Part shown: in pieces, positions 1-13,500 of the stretch
Layout of the letters: each line of letters opens with the position of its first letter
How positions within the stretch are numbered: the first letter of the stretch is position 1
DNA from: Phymorhynchus buccinoides
Taxonomy: Eukaryota; Mollusca; Gastropoda; Neogastropoda; Raphitomidae
Direction of reading: 5' to 3'
Assembly (NCBI GenBank): GCA_017654935.2
Contig: CM065691.1
Location: 27,946,455 to 28,010,454, forward strand
Length of the DNA: 64,000 nt
Translations under genes and position numbers: made by a program
Notes under the pieces: model-generated
Seen by the model: the letters and a program-made list of their open reading frames with translations, nothing else
The model's database searches: none
Told to the model about the DNA's origin: nothing

Positions 1-175
1 GAATTGTTTTTAAAATACCGGATTTCAGGCAAAAAACGGACAAAATCCCACCCCTGCTTAAATCACTCTGAAACAAATATAAGACTGACACTACCTAAAC
101 ATGGTTTGAACTGGTGTAATACTGACATTGCATTGTGACATTGTGTCAATTTGATTACCATCTTTTTCAGATTAA

Positions 176-416
176 ACCTTTCGCCGCCAATGTCACATTT
201 TTGCACCACAATGGTTTAATACCCATGTCACTAAAATGCATCAAACCTGGGCCTGTTATCCAAAGACCCTATTTACTTAATTTGGGGAGGTAAGAATAGG
301 CCTTACTATATACATGTCACAGAGGAATTCCCAATAATGCATATGATTTTTTTTTCTCCACCCAGATAAGTGTATGATGGGGTTTTTTTGCTGAAAAATG
401 GCTGGCGGCGAAAAAA
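176..416. mobile_element. TTAA MITE, CCCTTTCACCGCCA family (degraded)
   Basis: Left end after TTAA reads acctttcgccgccaatgtc. The right end ctggcggcgaaa lacks TTAA. Interior matches 3594-3832 in reverse order. Confidence 0.65.
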
Positions 417-489
417 AGTGCATCCCTTCAAATTTTACACAAAATTAAGATTTTGCTGTAACAATTTCTTACTATGTTACTAGTCACAT

Positions 490-552
490 TTCAAGGCGCG
501 GGGGTCTCAGTCGGAGGGAAAAAGCATTGCCTTAATAGTCCGAAAAATATGA
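490..552. mobile_element. Half copy of the TTTTTCGGAC TA-type MITE
   Basis: Contains ggcgcgggggtctcagtc and agtccgaaaaatatg, one end of the family at 58768-58928. Confidence 0.5.
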
Positions 553-717
553 TAATAATCTGAAACAACAAAACTTACTACTTTTGTTCCTGTCATGTTA
601 GATGACAGGAAATCTAAAGTAATTTTGGGATCTTTTTCAATAATAGTCTCAACAAAACCCAATAGTTTTCTTCTTCTGCCATGTCAGATGACAGCGGTCA
701 TTCCTCGTGTCACATAC

Positions 718-1532
718 CTCCTCGTCTGTTTGGTTCTGAGTTTCCTCAGTGAACTTGGAGTCCACGTGCTCCAGAAAGTCCTCAATGATGTCCAAAGACA
801 GCAGGCTTTGACTGAAGATCAGCCTGTGCACAGCAACAATAACCCTCATAATCATGGGTGCAACTCCCCAAAATGAAAAAAAAATGAAAGGCAGGGGTCC
901 AGGGACCAATGGCCCCGGCAGGGTACAGGGGCAGAGCCCAGTCAGACTATTCAAGGGGGCAACTTAGGAGAAAGATATAACGAGACAGACAGTTAAAATG
1001 ATAGACAGACAGTTTGAGTTTGATAAGCCTTGTAAAATTATTACATTAATAATAATAATAATAATAATGAAGAAAACTTATATAGCGCACATTCCAGGCT
1101 AGCTGCTCATGGCGCTTTACAAAAAATACATTTAATCAAATCACATTAATACCCATGCCCGCACGCACACAAGCACACACACTGACGAACATAGCATATC
1201 ATTTACACGCGCATGCACACATACATGCAGTACATACATACATACATACATACATACGTACGTACACACAGACACAAACACACACACATCCCCACACACG
1301 TGCATAAGCACATGCCAGCGCGCGCATGCACACACACACTTTCTGTCTCCCAACTTTCCCATGCCATTCCTCATCCACACACGCTTTCATTCTCACAATC
1401 CGATCATGGTGGACAGTAGTGTTCAGAGAATAGATGGGTTTTCAGGTTGGTTTTGAAAACTGACATTGCCTTTGTAAATTTCCAACTAAGTTAAAAACGC
1501 CCCAAATCGCTTGTGGTCATGTAAATGTGTGT

Positions 1533-1585
<53 letters not shown>

Positions 1586-4500
1586 GCGTGTGCGTGTGCG
1601 TGTGCGTGTGCGTGTGTGTGTGTGTGGATGAATTAAAAAAACCTGAAGTTCAGTTTCTGGTAAAATTAAAAATACTGAAAACTGTAAAAATGAAAGAGTA
1701 GCACCCATGTATCATTGTCATCATTTTCATGGGTGGGAGTAGAACATTTCAGGTATACTGACACATTTTCTCAGCTATACTGAAAACGACAGCAAGGATA
1801 TATTTACATGTTCCAGTTGGACAAAATTGCTATACTGAATTCAGTATCTATACTGAAGGCCTCCCACCTCTGCATTTTGATTTTAACAGTGACATAACTG
1901 AAGAGTTTACTAACTTGTTTACTAAACTGATTGAATGAAGGGGAAGAAAAAAATGAACAAACAAAATTAAAATTGTTACGGATTCAGGCATCAGAATCGT
2001 CTGGAGTCCAATCCTCTGAAAACCTCGGTACAAGGGCCACCAAGACTGTAGAAGGACAACACTGAAATCAGTTTCCAACACCACCAAAAAGGCTTAAAGC
2101 AGTGATAAATTACTTTAAAATGCCATTTAACAGAAAAGATAACACTCAATAAAAAGGCAAAACCTCTGACAGTAGAAGCCAATCCTCTGTCAGAAATTAT
2201 TAATCCTCTGAAATTCGCAGATCCTGTGACAATTCTGACGCCTGGGATTCCTCGACCTGACAAACCAGGTTGTGACTTGCCAGTCGGGACTCTCATGAAT
2301 GAAACGACATGGGAGCAACGCCACTGTGCGACCCAGTTTTCTCCCTAGAACCATCCCCGTTTGGAACTCGCTCCCAGCGTCTGCTGCAGAGGCTCCCAGC
2401 TTGGCACACTTCAAGCAGGAGCTCAACAACCTCTCATTCTAAACCTATCACTCCCTCCCCAGCAAAAAGTGGTTAAGAAGGTTGGGGCTGTGCCGGTCGG
2501 GGTTTGTCCCCGGGGGCCGCTACGGTAGCCGGATTGGCCTGACTGGAGCCATGAAACGCTGGGGAGATCTCTATATTTTTTAGTTCAATTCTTTTCAGTT
2601 GCTTCTTTCATTTTGTTTTATTTTTCTTCCTGCTACTCCACAACCACGCTGTATAATTATCCAGTTGGATAGCTCAGCGTTACGATTCAGATTCACATTC
2701 AGAAGGTCGGACAGCAAAAAACAAAACAAAAACAAAAAAAACAAAAAAAAGAAATTAGGGGTGCCTGCCAGAACGGTCTATCTCAAAAGGAATAAAGAGC
2801 ACAGATAGGCAGTTCTGGCATTCACCCCTCGAAAACTAAATGGTGGATGCTCACACTTTGTCTCCAATCTCCTCGCACATGCGCAGGATGTCGAAGAGCA
2901 GCATGAGCTTGCCGCTGAGCTCCATCTTGTTCTTGTCCTCCTCCTTCACGTGCTCTGCCCACCACTGACCACTGACCGCCTGACCAACATCCTCCTCTAT
3001 CGCCTTTATCTCCTCCTCACTCTCACCTGACAACACACAACACATTGCGTGATTCAACACACACCTGGCAAGACACAACACATTGCGTGATTCAACACAC
3101 CTGACAACACACAACACTGCGTGATTCAACGCACTTGACAAAAACATGAAACACTGCGTGATTCAACTCATCTTACAACACACAACACTGCATGATTCAA
3201 CGCACCTCACAACACACAACACTGCATGATTCGACCCACGTGACAACACACAACACTGCATGATTCAACGCACCTCACAACACTGCATAATTCAACGCAA
3301 TTCACAACACTGCATAATTCAACGCAACTCACAACACTGCATAATTCAACGCACCTGACAACAAACACATTGCGTGACACTGATTCAACACACCTCACAA
3401 CACATTGCGTGACACTGATTCAACACGCCTCACAACACATTGCGTGATCGATCATGGGTGCAACTACACAAAATGAAAAAACCCTGAAAGGTCGGGGTCT
3501 AGGGGTAATGTCCCCCTGCAGCTAAAGAAAAATTGATTTATTAAGGTATTTTAGTTTTGCTTTTTCCACAATTTATACAAATGCTTATTTTAACCCTTTC
3601 ACCGCCAGCCATTCTTCAACTTAAAAATACCATTAAATGTAACTGGGTAGAGAAAACAAGTTATTTGCAATATTGGGAATTCCTCTATTCCCTGTATAAC
3701 ATTAGGCCTATCCCTACCTCTCAAAATGAAGAAAGTATGGTCTTCAAAATAACAGGCCCCGATTTGATGCCTTTTAGTGACATGGGTGCTAAACCATTGT
3801 GGTGCTTAAATGCGACATTGGCGGTGAAAGGGTTAAAGTGTTTGAAAAATACTTTTACTTCATGAACGAACAATGAGCCCATCAACAAACTTTGTACTGA
3901 CCTTTTTCGCCATTCCTCGACCTCGTTTTCCAGTTATTGACAACTTCGTCCTTGTCGCTACCAGACCTGTGGACATTACCAAATGAACAGTGACTGGTCA
4001 CAAAGACTGATAATTAAAATGAAGACATGGTCAAATCGTTTCTGAAACACACACACACACAGCAATTAAAATAAGATTTCACATTTTACAAGAACATTGA
4101 ACAAATTAAAGACTTAACCACCTTGACAAAGTAAGCTCCCTTGAAAAAAACTTCTAAATACAGACAAAGTCCTGTAAGCATATCCAACTCACAATTTACC
4201 GATTAAATCCAAAATAAAAATTAATATTCCTATTCATCCACAACATTTGACTGATATCGATCCATTACATTCAGGAGAAAAAAAAAAGTGACAGAAATGC
4301 TGAAACATTGTCCCAATCATACAACAAACAAGACAGTCTAAAGTGACGTTAACTGCATCATTTACAGATTGGATTGTAGAGGGGAAGTGTTGGTTTTTTT
4401 TTGCTTCTTTTGCTATCTTTGCTGTCTTCTTGTGTATCTATGTTGATAAAGGTGCATTCGCCGAAATATCCAGTTGTTTTGTTGTGTCTCTTGTTAATAA

Positions 4501-7500
4501 AATAACGTCACTTTACACTTGTGTGCTTGTTTGTTTGTTGTATGTTCCAGTGACGTTGCAGTCTGTTTCAGTTTATTGTCCTGATCAGCTTAGCAGAGGA
4601 CTCTTAAGGCATAGAGAATTCTAGGACTTAAAATTCCACACCTGTATTATAGAGTTTAAATGTATGTAATCAAAGAATGTCTATCAAGATTTACAGCAGA
4701 ACTAAATTTCAACAGTGTGCACAAGTGAATCTTCAAATGAAATTGATACACCATTTGATTTTAACAACATTCTACCTTTAATCCTTCCCTCCCCCGCAAC
4801 AAAAGTGAAACAAAAAAGCTAAATTGACATGGATCAAACAAATACATGGGTGCAACTCCCCAAATGGCAAAATGAAAAAAAACTGAAAGGCAGGGGTCCA
4901 GGGACCCTTGGCTCTGGCAGGGTACAGGGGCAGAGCCCTGTTGGACGATTCAGGGGGGCAACTTAACTTTTCTACTACCGTCGGCGGGTTGACCCGCCGG
5001 TTTACCGTATACCGTTGCTAGCCACGGGCGGGTTTGACCGCCAGATACTAGGGAAACCCCGGTGTCCCCCTTTGCGCTATTTATATCAAGTGACATCACA
5101 TCCTTTACTTCCGTGACATGCGCAGTTCGCTCAGGGAAAGCCCAATCTTCCGCCATCTTCATTTGTAGGCTAAATTTTGTAATTTTCAATCGATTTTCGT
5201 CGCGTTTTCGATGATGGAAACTGACAACTTTTGGCGTGAACCTCTACAAGATGGCGATAGTGCCGACAAAGCATTTACTGTGGAAAAAGTGGCAGAATCT
5301 GAACTTAGGCGAATCAAAAAGAGCATCGAAAGTGTTGAAACGATCTTGGGTTTGCAGCAGCAGATCGACACAGGTAAATTTAGTGATGATTCGAGCGAGT
5401 ATTTTTTTAATGGATTTTTTAAGAGAGTACGTGCGAAAATCAGTGCAGCGGCAAAAATTACTTGGTGCGCAACAGTAAACAGTCTAAGTAATACTTGGTA
5501 GCAGAAGAGTTAAGAGAGAGAGATACCGAGATAGACAGACAGTTAAAATGATAGACAGAGACAGCTTGAGTCTGATAAGCCTTGTAAAATTATTACATTG
5601 CCTTTGCAAACTTCCAAGATAGAACAACTAGACTAAGTTCAAAACGTCCCAAATCACTTGTGGTCAATTTTTGTTTGTTTGTTGTTGAAATTTTAAAAAA
5701 CTGAAGTTCAGTTTCTGGTAAAATTAAAAATACTGAAATCAGTGTAAACAATGAAAGAGTAGCACCCGTGCTAATAACTGACTGCAAGAACAAACACAAC
5801 TACATGCGTAGACAGACTTTTTCCGTGACTTTCTGCGTCGGCGGCGAGAACTCGGCCCCTCATTCCCACTGTCACCGGAATAGACGTGGGATTCACTGTC
5901 ACTGCTGCTGCCACTGCTGCTGCCACTGTTGTATGAGCGATCCGTCTCATCGTCATCAATGAAAGACTCTTCGTCATCAAATTTTCCCTGTAATAAAGAA
6001 AATAGAAATAATTTTCATCACATTTTCCCTGTAATAAAGAAAATAGAAATTATTTTCATCACATTTTCCCTGTAATAAAGAAAATAGAAATTATTTTCAT
6101 CACATTTTCCCTGTAATAAAGAAAATAGAAATTATTTTCATCACATTTTTCCAATAATAAAGAAAATAAAAATTATTTTCATCAAAGTTTCCCTATAATA
6201 AAGAAAATATAAATTATTCTCATCAAAGTTTCCCTATAGTAAAGAAAATATAAATTATTCTCATCAAAGTTTCCCTATAGTAAAGAAAATATAAATTATT
6301 CTCATCAAAGTTTCCCTATAATTAGGTGGCGGCTGGCTCTTCTTACGGCTACCACGCTTGCCGTCAAAATCGTAAACAGTGACTCACTTAAAAGTTGTCA
6401 AAGTTGGATTAAACTTCACTTTTTATGTTTTATGTTATACAGAATTAAAGATGAATGATTATTCTTTGCTCTCGTTGTTTTGTTATATTTGTGTGAATGA
6501 GAAAAGTGTGTTTAATTTAAAACCAAAAACACGGTAAAAACCGAAAGTTTGACTGCCGCAGTGTTTCCCGAGTTTCGAGCAAGATCACTGACCGTAAACA
6601 AATCACAGAAGCGGTTTTTTAAAACTGCCAATGCACATAAATAACCCATCAATGGAAAGCTCAAAACCTCTACTTTGTGATGATGGGGGGTATTTTTTAA
6701 AGAGATTCCAATATCATGGCCAAAAAAGCGTTTTAAAAATGTAAATAAATATTTCGCAACCTTCCACTCGCCGAGGCATGTCATGCCGGATATCATTTTA
6801 AAGCTCAGCCAATGAGCAACCAGAATACATCAAAAGCAAGGCGAAACGAAGACTTGGGAGAGAGCCGCGCGAAATATACCGCGGCATGTGATTGGTCCGT
6901 TCTCTCAATAGAGTGTTCGTCATGGCGTCACCCAGCAGAGATCAGATCGCTAAGAATTTCGCCACGCTTCGCCCATTTCTCGGTAAGTTTGACAATTAAA
7001 ACACTATCGATCGATAAACTGATCATTAAGGAAACGAATTCATAGCATAGTTCCTTTAATTAAATTATATAATTTGTAATAGTTTCGTTTGAAGTGAGCC
7101 ATCGCTTCGACGGCAAGCTAGGCTCCATCGGACATAGCCATTCATAGACGGTGTGCCCAATCGATGTAAAAATAAAGGCACTATTTTGTTGAATTACGTG
7201 TATTGAGCTACTGTGCCGTTGAAATTAATGTTTCTCTGATTCAGGTTTTTTTTCTTTAGCAGTTTTGACGCGATTTGATATTTTAAATAATATTTCTTAT
7301 CGAGCTATCGTTTCGCCCAAGGGACATCACTCTTATCGAAATACTTGTTTGCTCGATGTTTCGATTCGAAGCCTTCGACAAAGGAGCAAAAGCTGAGGGT
7401 TTTGAAGAACACTATTGCCTAGAACCCGATTTAAAATGCAACATAATGCAATAAATACGTTATTGATGAGCCTGTGACTCTTTCAGGAAGTTGCATTTAG

Positions 7501-10500
7501 GTTTTACATCAAGAAGTTGAAGTTGAAGGTTTAAACTTGTAGTGTTGCAAAACATGTTATTGTTAAAGAATACCCCCCCCCCCCCTCCCTCCAATACACA
7601 CTCACATGCATGCATGAATGCATTCTCTCTCTCTGACACTTTTTCATAAGATTATATGGGTTTTAACTAGAAATAGTAGAATGCACCCTCTCATATTGCC
7701 ACTCACACACATTAGTGTACACATTTATGTACACAATGTGACACACACACATGCACACCCTCATGTACACAGTGTGACATACACACACACACACAATAGT
7801 GCACACACTCATGTGCACAGTGTGACATACACACACACACTCATGTACAGTGTGACACACACACGCACTAGTGACTCATGTACACAGTGTGACATGCATG
7901 CACACACTCATGTACACCATGTGACACACACGCATGCACACACTCATATGTACAGTGACTCACACACTCTGGAGGACACTTGCATAAGATGATGTGTTTT
8001 TTTCTTTCAGAGGATGCAACATATGGTGATTTAAAATTGGCGTTCTTTGCACAAGGGCGTGGAGCTAGGAAGAAGATAACTGGGCTTCAGTTCAACAACA
8101 AGCTTATGCTACAGATGTTTCTCCTTCGAGAAGATGGATCCAAAACATGGGCTGACACTGAGAAATTTGTTATGAAGTTTTGCGGCGATGCACCTCCACT
8201 GAGAATTAAAACTGTGATAGAAAGCAGTGCCACAGCTGTTGGAAAACTGAACTTAACATCCATTGCTGAAGATGATTTATCAAAATTTTTCCTGACTGAA
8301 GTTCAGATCCACCAAGGGGTTGGATCTTTTGCGTCTGACATCGGATTAAGTGCAGATAATTTAAGAGACTTGTCTTTTGATGCTCTTTGCTCACAGCCCT
8401 CCAACGGACTTGTTCTAGACCTGGAAAAATTTAGAACAAAAGAACATTTGGCAGCTAGTTCTATCCAGGCATGGTTAAATAAGCTCACAAGGCTTGACCT
8501 TCCCATGCCATTTTTGAGAAAAAAATAAGAAAAAATGAAGCAAGAACAGGCCCGTCTCAGGAAAAAAGGCAGTGGTGGCAGTGACGAGATGAAATCTTTC
8601 CTCTCCAGCAAATTTCCATTGCCAGGTGACAATCCCACAGTAGGTTCTTGTAGTGTAGGCTCAACAACATCATCACCTGCTTCGACCATTGGCCTGAAAC
8701 TGGGTACCCAGGCAAATGAACTGTCTGCTGTCAAGAGAAAGCTTGAAGACACCACCAAACAGCTGGAGAACTCCACAATTGTAGGTAGCGTCTTACACGA
8801 TCAGCTTCAAGAGGCCAAATCTAGGGGGGAAAAACTGACGACGGAAGTTGAACAATTGTCAGAAGATCTTGAGGTGACAAAAGAAACACAAAGCACCCTT
8901 GAAAAAGAAAATGTAGAGTTGCAGAAAAAGGTTAACACATATGCCAAAGGAACAGTCAAGAGGACACTTGATAAAACAACAAAACAGTTGGAAGAACAGA
9001 GCAAAGTGTGCAAAGATCAAGAACAAAACATTCAAGATCTTCAAAATCAAAAGGGTAATTTGAAAGAAAAATATAAGAGACTTCAGCTTGACATAGCAGA
9101 ACTTAAGAGGAGATATCAAAGAAACCAACAAAGACTGGCTGAAGCCCAAGCTGAAGCTGAACTTCAGCCAGAGCCAATGGATCAAGATGAGATTCATGAG
9201 ATCCGTCTCAAGGACGAAAGAGGACATTTTATTCCAGATGCCATCAAATGTGTGATGGCTTTGATAGGTGAATGCGATGTTCCTGCCCATAGATGTGGAG
9301 ATGTGATAAAAACTGTTGTAAGTTATGTTTGCCATGCAACAGTACCAGAGACAGATCTGCCATCACAGCGTTCTGCACTTCGGTTTGCAGACAGGGCTCA
9401 CGTAATTGGAAAAGCCCATGTTGCAGAAACTGTGGTAACAGCAGACAATTTTGATTTTCATGCTGACGGAACAAGCAGAGGAGGCCGCAAATTTGTAGGT
9501 CAGCAAGTGACTGTAGAGGGACAGTCCATGTCACTTGGATTCATCCCTGTTGCTGTTGAGGACGCTTCGACGCTGGTCGAAATCAGCATGAAGATTCTTG
9601 AAGAACTCTCTGATTTAATTTTGACACCAGATGAAGCACAAGAAAATTTTGTAAACATTTTACAAAATTTGTCAGGGGTTATGAGTCATGAAGTCATGAC
9701 TTCTGTCATGAAGTCATTTGGCAAGGAATTGGAAAAGGAGAGGAAACAACTGCTGCAGACTGATGAGGAGCTCCAGTTTCTTCACTGTAACGCTCACTTC
9801 CTTCTGGGACTGGGATCTGAAGCAAAGAAGACACTGACACAAGCCTACAAAGAAGCAGCTGATGCAGCGGTTCCAGGAGGAGAAGAAGCAGCCCAATGCC
9901 ATGGCTTCGATTCTACAATTGTCAGGTATCTGTCTCCCTCTCTTTCTCTCATAGTTTAAAAAAAAAACCTGAAATCAGTGTATACTCCTTGCACTTGAAT
10001 GAACATCTCCCTAGGACAACACATGCCCAGGATTTTTAACACATACACACTTAACTTTTGCTGATGCTATTAATAGTATTATGGGCCAAATGGCCTGCAA
10101 AAACTGAATTAAACACATTGCTATAGTTATTGTTACACATACACTTTTTGTAAACGAAAATGCTCATATTGCCTTTGGCAAGTCTAAAATCTTTTATTTA
10201 CAAACTGAGCTTGGTTTGAAAAGCCCTATTCTGACTGTTGCAGATATATCTACATGGCATGTGATTGTCTTGGACCCCGTGGTGACGACAGATCAGGATG
10301 CAGAGATGTCTGGGTAGCCTTTTGCAGTATGATCGAGAGACAGTCAGCCATCACAAGCTTCCGTGACAACCGGTTTAATAACCTCTTCCAGGCAGCAGCC
10401 AGCCTTCACTACCATCGCCAGGACATCCAGGACTGCCTTGGTACTTTCTTGAAAACTCGCAACAGGAAAATTCAGATGGTCTTTGATGACTGCCAGAGTG

Positions 10501-13500
10501 ACCAACTAGACTGCCAGCTGATTGCTCTTGGTCTTCTTTACTTCTGGATAACTGGTATGTATCCATGACATTAACTTAAATTTCATAGTTATCAATCATT
10601 CAAAGTGATAATACAGTTCAAAGTTGTTAACCATTCAAAATTAAAGCTATCAGAAATTACATACACTCAATTAAACTTCTTCTTCTTCTGCATTCCCAGG
10701 TCATACATAATTATGATCATAATGGGTAAGGTACATATGTGTCCGGTTTTCAGTTTTCACTGGTCTCCTCGCTGCGTACAGCCGACACATTCCAATTTCA
10801 CTTGCTTTCAGTTTCTGTTTCTATCAATGTGAAATGGAAAAAAAGCACTGAACTGAGTTTTGACCAATTAATTTGATTTCTAAAGCTTATTCTTTTCCCT
10901 GTGTGTGTGTTTCAGGCCCATACTGGAGTCTGTTGGGAAAGTCTCTGCATTACTTGGACTTCTACCTAGAAGTGGCAAGGCTGCAGACCGTTCTGAAGGA
11001 ATGGGAGGAGGATGCTTCGCCAGCATTAGAACAGAATTGGTTTGCAGTGTTTCCTGGAATCAAGTTCAATTTTGACCACAACATCTTTGCATCTCTGAGG
11101 AATGTGAATGATGACACTAAGCAGAATGTAAAAGGTCTTCTGCAGAAATTGTGCACTGCATTTTTGTTAGTCACTGATCGGCAGTTGAAAGACTTTTTGC
11201 CTGGTGGTCGATACCATAACGTCCAAGACCCAGAACTTCGGGAAAAGATGTCCCATTCTTCTCTCACAAACCTTGTTGGAGAACAATGCTTCGGGGACTT
11301 GGACTTTTCCATGTACAAACGTCGCAATGCCACCCTTCATCATCATTCCACAGTCAACATGTTGAAAAGGAACAAATCCATATCAACTTGGCTGGACCAC
11401 AAAGATGAACACGAACAGCGGGAGTTACTACACCTTGCCGCTGTGAAGTCTGCGTCTCTGCGACGAGAACACCAGAACATGGAAAAAGAGGCCATCACCA
11501 GAAAAAAGGAACAGCTTCTGGAACTACAGCAAAAGAAGAGGGAGATGGAGATTCGAAAAAACCAGCAAATTGCAAACATTGGGAACGCTCTCATGCATCA
11601 CAGAGGACCATGCAAATCAACTGCAGATGTGCAAAATCTTCTTGATTTTTACAACACAAACGGCGGTATACAGAAAGCCTTAAAGGCAGAACTTCAGTAC
11701 CAGAAAGTGGTGCTGAAAGTGTCCTCCCCGTTCTTAAAGAAAGTGACGGGAACTGCCCTCTTTCTCTTCAACAACCTGATGCAGGTTTTTGGTGGAAATC
11801 CTGTGACACAGCTACCACCCCTTCGGCATGCAGACGTAAATCAAGCTCCGCGGGCAAAGTGTCCCAGGCTGCACCCTGATGAGTGTGAGGAATCTGAAGA
11901 TGATGAAGAAAGTGATATGGAAGAAGAGACAGACGTTGACGAGGACTCTGAAGGTGACGATAGTGATGCTGACAATGATGCTGAACAGGCTGAAGAATTG
12001 GATCAGTTTGGAAACTTCACTTTTACGCTGAAAGGGGAAATAGTAGCAGTGTACTATGATGATGACTACTACATTGGAACAGTGGTTGATTTTGAAGAAA
12101 AAGAAGAGGAGTCGGATTACAACTGGGCAGAGATCAACTTTATGGAAAAAACAACCATCCTCATCAAAGGAAAGAGCAGATTCAGATGGCCCAGTCGCCC
12201 TGACAAGTTCAGGGTGTCATCCAAGTTTGTGTTTGCGGAATCGCTCAAAATAGGTCCATCGTCCTACTCGGGCCGCATCTATGCTGTGGAGGAGCCAAAA
12301 GATCTGGAAGACAGATACAAGACATACAAAAGATTGTGTCAACAGTTTTAAGCCAACACATCTATGCATGATTTTGTAAGTGAAAAGTAACTCGACCCCA
12401 ACTCCCCCCACTCCCCTGTACCCTCCCCCCTTATTCTCCTCTTCCCTCAGCCATCTTTAAAGTGGATATTGGTTTTATTTCTAATATAGTGAATACATTA
12501 TCAAAAAGACACATGCAAACTGTGAAAAATGACATTTTAAAAGTTGTTGCCGAATTTCAGCTTAATTGGTCAATTTGTTCAAGAGTTATGACTAATAATG
12601 TTGTTCACTTGGTCGGATGGGACCATTCCGCATGGGCGATTTTGGCATTTTTTCCAACTTTGAGACCCCACCAAGTGATTGTTTCTTTACATATCAGCCT
12701 GAAAAAAAAATAGGCATTATCTGCACATACAGGAGACTTCATATAAACAATTCTGAAAGATTTGGATGATAAATGGTGAAGTGGCTGGACTCTAAACATG
12801 GCTTGTCATGTAATTTCGCCACTCGTCAGACGTGATTTTCCCCATATTTGAAGGTGTGTAATTTCACAACTAATGATCTTATGATTATGGTTTTATGTGG
12901 GCTTGATCTCCTGTATGCATAGAATAAGTATATGAAGACTTGTGTCTGTATTTTACCATTTGTGCATTTTGTAGATGACTAAAGTTGGCCTTTTTCACGT
13001 TCTGGACGCTCTTTTCAAATGCGTCAATTTTTAAAATGCTATATTTTCAAAACTAATCAAGATATGAACTTAATTTTTTTTTTTATAAGGTTGGTTTGAT
13101 CAAATCTTTTAAAAATCAACAAAAAATATGAGTAAATATTGGTATCAAGTTTTGTCTTGCCGCCACCTACTATAATAAAGAAAATAGAAATTATTCTCAT
13201 CAAAGTTTCCCTATAGTAAAGAAAATAGAAATTGTCAATGTCACAAGTCAGGGGACCAGGTACGCTGAACTTGTACTACACGCATGCACATCTACACCAA
13301 CGCTTATTATTTATTACGAGAGAAGCGGCGGGAACTATTGTTTTTGTTTCGTCCTTGCGGCATCCGCCCGTCTGTGTGCAATCTTGACCATGAGGGAACT
13401 TTGCACCCGCCCAGGTTCAGCTTTGTTTGGGGTTTTTTTTGTCTTATTTATAGATCACTTATTCAGTCACAAACTGTACAAAGCATACTCAAATTATATC

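Larger units (their letters stand above)
6323..13169 (+). mobile_element. 6.85-kb DNA transposon with TAGGTGGCGGC termini
   Basis: The left end at 6323 begins TAGGTGGCGGC and the right end at 13169 is its exact reverse complement (11 bp). Flanks 6316-6322 and 13170-13176 are both CTATAAT, an apparent 7-bp target duplication. Outside the ends, the two halves of a 41-bp minisatellite resume, so the insertion split that array. The element contains the four-exon gene at 6922-12351. The left arm (6334-6921) has no long ORF and holds an inverted CCAAT box near 6890 and GC-rich sequence just before the ATG. The right arm (12352-13158) is AT-rich and noncoding. The flanks are tandem-repeat units, so the target duplication is strong but not absolute evidence. 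Confidence 0.85.

Noticed and set aside
7618..7992. ORF rich in His/Thr
   Set aside because: Translation of (CA)n-type repeats inside the first intron of the transposon gene.
8303..8776. Minus-strand ORFs opposite the transposon gene (also 8859-9335, 10962-11333)
   Set aside because: Shadow frames of the plus-strand coding exons, with no splice or family evidence.
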